Shown here piece by piece: positions 61,146 to 64,000 of a stretch of 64,000 bases of DNA. The stretch lies in NCBI RefSeq assembly GCF_029266855.1, contig NZ_JAQSWB010000010.1, forward strand, positions 56,809 to 120,808, given 5' to 3'. The position numbers were made by a program, and so were the translations under genes. The notes beneath the pieces were generated by a model that saw nothing but the letters and a program-made list of their open reading frames with translations, was not told where the DNA came from and searched no databases. Within the stretch, counting starts at the first letter, position 1. Every line of letters starts with the position of its first letter. The stretch is from Fluviicola sp. GTDB taxonomy: Bacteria > Bacteroidota > Bacteroidia > Flavobacteriales_D > Crocinitomicaceae.

Positions 61146-62219
61146 ATGGGCTTATTTTCTAAATTCAAGAAAGATTCAGGTTCGAAGAAACTTCGTTCCG
61201 GAATCGTTACAGTTGCAAATAACGAGCGAATTACAGCCGTAGGCAGTCGTATTCATTTTGAAATTCCCGCTGATTTAAAAGATCAATTTGTTTATGAGCC
61301 CGGACAATACGTAAATGTCCATGTCAGCTTGAATGGAACAAAATACAGCAGATCCTATTCTATCTGCAGCGGACCAAACGAGAAACACCTTGCAGTTGCA
61401 GTTAAGGCAATTGACAAAGGTCTTGTTTCGAATTACCTTGTAAATGAATTAAAGGCCGGAGATCAAATTGAATTGGATTTTCCTTTGGGAAATTTCAAAC
61501 TTGATCCAAAAGCTCCAAATATTGTGTGTTTTGCTGCCGGGAGTGGAATTACTCCATTCATGTCATTTGCAAAATCATTAGGCGAAAATCAGAAAATGCG
61601 CTTGATTTATGGGAATTCAAAAATGGATACCGCATTCTTCATTGATGAGATTAAAGCATTTCCCAACGTTACTTCTACTTTTTTCTTTAGCCAGGAAAAG
61701 AATGAAGGCCACCAGGAGGGTAGATTGGACAAACAACATGTAAGCGAATTGATTAAATCCGAATTATCTCTTCTCAGAGCAGACGGATTTTACATCTGTG
61801 GTCCTGAAGAGATGATTATGGGAATCCAGGAAGTCTTGAATGTCTTTGGAGTTGCAAAAGAGAAAATTCACTTCGAATTATTTACCACTCCTGTTTTGAT
61901 GAAACAAGAAGAGACAACAGTTGTTGGCGTATTTAAAGGAGTTTCTCAGGTAAGTGCTATCCTCGATGGAGAAGTTCAGCGCATTGAATTGAGTACAAAT
62001 GGGAAAAGTATTTTGGATGCACTGGATCAATCGGGAATGGATGTTCCTTATTCTTGTAAAGGAGGTGTTTGCTGTACATGCAAAGCTAAAATTATAGAAG
62101 GAAGTGCACAAATGACCATTAACTATGCTTTGACGGATGAAGAAGTAAAAGAAGGTTATATTTTAACCTGCCAGGCACATCCGACAAGTGAAGTTCTTAA
62201 ATTGGATTTTGATGTCTAA
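61146..62219 (+). CDS. PaaE-like ferredoxin-NAD(P)H reductase, copy 2
   Basis: A 357-residue paralogue of copy 1 with the same three domains: RSYSIC for FAD, GSGITP for nucleotide, and cluster Cys304, 309, 312 and 342. The C-terminal halves match strongly (both CKGGVCCTCKAKI, then EGSA.M), while the N-terminus and nicotinamide region diverged (KKDSGSKKLRSG start). It may be a second PaaE or have become a reductase for another oxygenase. The stop overlaps the SDR start by eight bases. Confidence 0.78.
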   Translation: MGLFSKFKKDSGSKKLRSGIVTVANNERITAVGSRIHFEIPADLKDQFVYEPGQYVNVHVSLNGTKYSRSYSICSGPNEKHLAVAVKAIDKGLVSNYLVNELKAGDQIELDFPLGNFKLDPKAPNIVCFAAGSGITPFMSFAKSLGENQKMRLIYGNSKMDTAFFIDEIKAFPNVTSTFFFSQEKNEGHQEGRLDKQHVSELIKSELSLLRADGFYICGPEEMIMGIQEVLNVFGVAKEKIHFELFTTPVLMKQEETTVVGVFKGVSQVSAILDGEVQRIELSTNGKSILDALDQSGMDVPYSCKGGVCCTCKAKIIEGSAQMTINYALTDEEVKEGYILTCQAHPTSEVLKLDFDV

Positions 62220-62883
62220 GAATGTTTTAGTGATCGGGGCAAGCCGGGGAATTGGTAAAGAATTAGTCAAACAATTTGCTGATAAGAACCTGGAAACTTT
62301 TGGTTTTGCCAGAAGTCTTCAAAATGCTTCTGAAAACAACATTCATTTTATCCACCTGGATTTATTAAGCCCAACAATTAAGTCTGACTTTGAAAAAGCT
62401 ATTTCAGGGATCGATCACATTGATTACTTAATTCACAATGCCGGTTTTATTGCGGTAAAGCCTTTCCTGGAGTTATCCCGGGAAGATATTCAAAACTGTT
62501 ACCAGGTCAATGTGATGTCTGTCATGGAAATCACTCAAATTTGTATTCCTAAAATGAAACCAGGAGGGCATATTGTTATGATCTCCTCCATAGGCGGGTT
62601 CCAGGGAAGTTCCAAATTTCCCGGTTTAGCAGCATATTCTACCTCAAAAGCAGCATTGGTTTCATTAACAGAATTACTTGCTGAAGAATTTAAGAATTCA
62701 GGAATCTCTATTAATTGCTTATGCCTGGGTGCGGTTCAAACCGAAATGATGGAAGAGGCTTTTCCAGGATATAAAGCTCCTCATCAGCCAGACGAAATCG
62801 CTGCATTCATTGTAGATTTCACATTGAATCATGGAAAATACTTTCATGGGAAAATCATTCCTGTGAGTGTTTCAAATCCTTAA
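62212..62883 (+). CDS. short-chain dehydrogenase/reductase
   Basis: A 223-residue SDR. GASRGIG (9-15), HNAG (75-78) and the catalytic Ser126, Tyr142, Lys146 (MISSIGGF...YSTSKAAL) are complete. Start ATG 62212 overlaps the reductase stop. Context suggests a catabolic or fatty-acid-like substrate, but nothing in the sequence specifies it. Confidence 0.85.
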   Translation: MSKNVLVIGASRGIGKELVKQFADKNLETFGFARSLQNASENNIHFIHLDLLSPTIKSDFEKAISGIDHIDYLIHNAGFIAVKPFLELSREDIQNCYQVNVMSVMEITQICIPKMKPGGHIVMISSIGGFQGSSKFPGLAAYSTSKAALVSLTELLAEEFKNSGISINCLCLGAVQTEMMEEAFPGYKAPHQPDEIAAFIVDFTLNHGKYFHGKIIPVSVSNP

Positions 62884-62889
62884 ACCGGT

Positions 62890-63825
62890 ATGCAATTAGC
62901 CTTAGCGCCTTTGCAGACATACACTGATTATCATTTTCGAAATGCACACATCGCCATTTTCAAAGGTGTAGATAAGTTCTATGCCCCTTATCTAAAACTA
63001 AACAATGACGGAACCATTAAAAACGCTCCGAAAATTGATATTCTTCCTGAAAATAATCCCCGGATAAACATCATTCCTCAACTCATGGCATGTAGTGAGC
63101 AGGAGTTTTTTACCATGTCAGACTATATTGAAGACCTGGGTTATTCAGAAGTAAATTGGAATATGGGATGTCCTTATCCAATGGTTACAAACAGAAACCT
63201 GGGAGCCGGGATTCTAAACAAACCATCTGATCTTTTCAAACTCTTTGACACTATATTCCCAAAACTTAAAATAGGATTAGGTGTTAAGATGAGAATGGGA
63301 CTTGAGAGTACAGCTGAGATTCTCGAGATCCTTCCACGATTAAATGATTATCCGTTAACAGAAATCATCATTCATGCCCGTTATGCCAAGCAATTATATA
63401 ATGGTGGCTGTGATCATGAGCGGTTTATGGAATGTATATCCCTGACGAATCACTCATTAACATATAATGGTGACATTACAACTAATGAAGAGTTTGATTT
63501 TCTGAGAACTAAATTTTCAACTGTTCAATCCTGGATGATAGGACGAGGGGCAATGGTTAATCCCGGTTTGTTTGAAGAAATCAAGTTTGGAACGATTGAT
63601 TCCGGTGATGTATATCGCAATAAACTCATGCTGCTTTCGGAACACCTTACAAACAGTCTTTTGAACTGCAATCCGGATAGAGGTTATGCCTTGAGTAAAA
63701 TGAAATCCTATTGGGAATATCTCAGCGAAAGTCTTTCGGATGGAAACCAGTTGTATCGAAAAGTAAAAAAGGCAAAAGACATTACTGAATTAACAGATCA
63801 TTTGCAGTACTTCCTGCTTGATTGA
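62890..63825 (+). CDS. tRNA-dihydrouridine synthase family protein
   Basis: A 311-residue flavoprotein of the Dus family, which reduces uridine to dihydrouridine in tRNA. The catalytic Cys94 stands in NWNMGCPYPMVTNRNLGAGI; FMN-site elements include GVKMRMGLES and MIGRGAMVNPGLFEEI. The N-terminal LAPLQTYTDYHFRNA has the family's start but with Gln-Thr in place of the common Met-Ala/Gly, so it is a diverged subtype. Six bases follow the SDR stop, so it is part of the same operon. Confidence 0.85.
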   Translation: MQLALAPLQTYTDYHFRNAHIAIFKGVDKFYAPYLKLNNDGTIKNAPKIDILPENNPRINIIPQLMACSEQEFFTMSDYIEDLGYSEVNWNMGCPYPMVTNRNLGAGILNKPSDLFKLFDTIFPKLKIGLGVKMRMGLESTAEILEILPRLNDYPLTEIIIHARYAKQLYNGGCDHERFMECISLTNHSLTYNGDITTNEEFDFLRTKFSTVQSWMIGRGAMVNPGLFEEIKFGTIDSGDVYRNKLMLLSEHLTNSLLNCNPDRGYALSKMKSYWEYLSESLSDGNQLYRKVKKAKDITELTDHLQYFLLD

Positions 63826-63920
63826 GTGGCTTGCGCTTTATCCCCACAAATCTTTCCCCATTTTAATTTCGCATAGTTAGTCTTCCCTCAGATTACTTCC
63901 TAAGAAAAACACATAAACGC

Positions 63921-63953
63921 AAAAAACCCCATCCGAAAAACGGACAGGGTTTT
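63921..63953 (-). terminator. terminator of the rRNA operon
   Basis: On the minus strand AAAACCCTGTCCG-TTTTT-CGGATGGGGTTTT with one internal mismatch pair and a T-run, eight bases after the 5S 3' end. Confidence 0.8.
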
Positions 63954-63960
63954 GTTAAAA

Positions 63961-64000
63961 GTGGCATCGACTTACTCTCCCACCCTCAAAAGGGCAGTAC
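63961..64000 (-). rRNA. rrf: 5S ribosomal RNA, 3' part (cut by window edge)
   Basis: The reverse complement ends GTGGGAGAGTAAGTCGATGC CAC, the conserved 3' end of Bacteroidota 5S rRNA, preceded by GTACTGCCC. About 40 of some 110 bases are in the window. It implies that an rRNA operon lies to the right, transcribed leftward. Confidence 0.88.

Noticed and set aside
60073..62219. assembly duplication of the reductase
   Set aside because: The two copies differ throughout, especially in the N-terminal halves, so they are true paralogues.

Overview
The window reads as chromosomal DNA of a member of the Bacteroidota, most likely a flavobacterium-like organism of the Flavobacteriales. The evidence is the gliding genes gldF and gldG, proteins with type IX secretion (T9SS) sorting tails, a PorP/SprF-type protein, DUF4476, DUF4340 and DUF4407 genes, a HisKA_2 histidine kinase, and many promoters with the Bacteroidota -7 box TAnnTTTG placed 12-25 bases before the start codon. 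Several apparent TTG starts are only the last three bases of that box, so ATG starts were preferred there. No species can be named from the sequence alone.

Layout. 0-5 kb: thiolase, an AI-2E-type membrane protein and a WG-repeat protein, convergent with a four-gene operon on the minus strand (Fur-like regulator, STAS protein, purA, OstA-like protein). 7.6-9.8 kb: a bifunctional (p)ppGpp synthetase/hydrolase. 10-11.6 kb: three tandem paralogous lipoproteins. 11.6-17.5 kb: fumarylacetoacetase, dienelactone hydrolase, DUF4407 protein, an Asp/Asn-hydroxylase-like protein coupled to a HEAGH protein, and a lipoprotein. 17.7-22.0 kb: a co-directional, AT-rich accessory cassette holding a two-repeat DNA-binding-like protein with a PD-(D/E)XK-type domain, a potassium channel, a stand-alone TIR-like protein, a PDDEXK_4 nuclease in two overlapping frames, and an HNH endonuclease. 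22.0-24.4 kb: a repeat-rich stretch with a truncated REP-associated transposase, REP palindromes, a structured leader with a perfect Shine-Dalgarno sequence, a small unknown gene, a tandem duplication and a GxxExxY protein. 24.4-30.8 kb: glyA, an NlpC/P60 protein, a DinB-like protein and a large T9SS type B protein. 31-42.5 kb: an Omp28-like T9SS protein, a TerB-like protein, gmhA with a membrane glycosyltransferase, a histidine kinase, an SDR, purC, phoH and a SAM adenosyltransferase (DUF62). 42.6-47.5 kb: gldF-gldG-DUF4340, then dnaN. 48.4-63.8 kb: paaABCD, a repeat-rich T9SS type B protein with its PorP/SprF partner, pruA, a TPR protein, apaG, two tandem PaaE-like reductases, an SDR and a tRNA-dihydrouridine synthase. 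The window ends inside the 3' end of a 5S rRNA on the minus strand, so an rRNA operon enters from the right.

How genes work together. The paa genes encode the ring-1,2-phenylacetyl-CoA epoxidase; its reductase is about 9 kb away and present twice. GldF/GldG form the membrane part of the gliding ABC transporter. The type B T9SS protein at 51.3-55.3 kb overlaps its PorP/SprF gene, a pairing seen with SprB/SprF.

Most notable: (1) the TIR-like plus potassium channel pair in a nuclease-rich cassette, a candidate undescribed defence module; (2) several families of dispersed palindromic repeats, two with compensatory stem changes, concentrated around that cassette; (3) a structured leader with a rare perfect Shine-Dalgarno sequence; (4) a 46-codon ORF coupled by ATGA overlap to the large adhesin gene. 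All functional links in the accessory cassette are inference.
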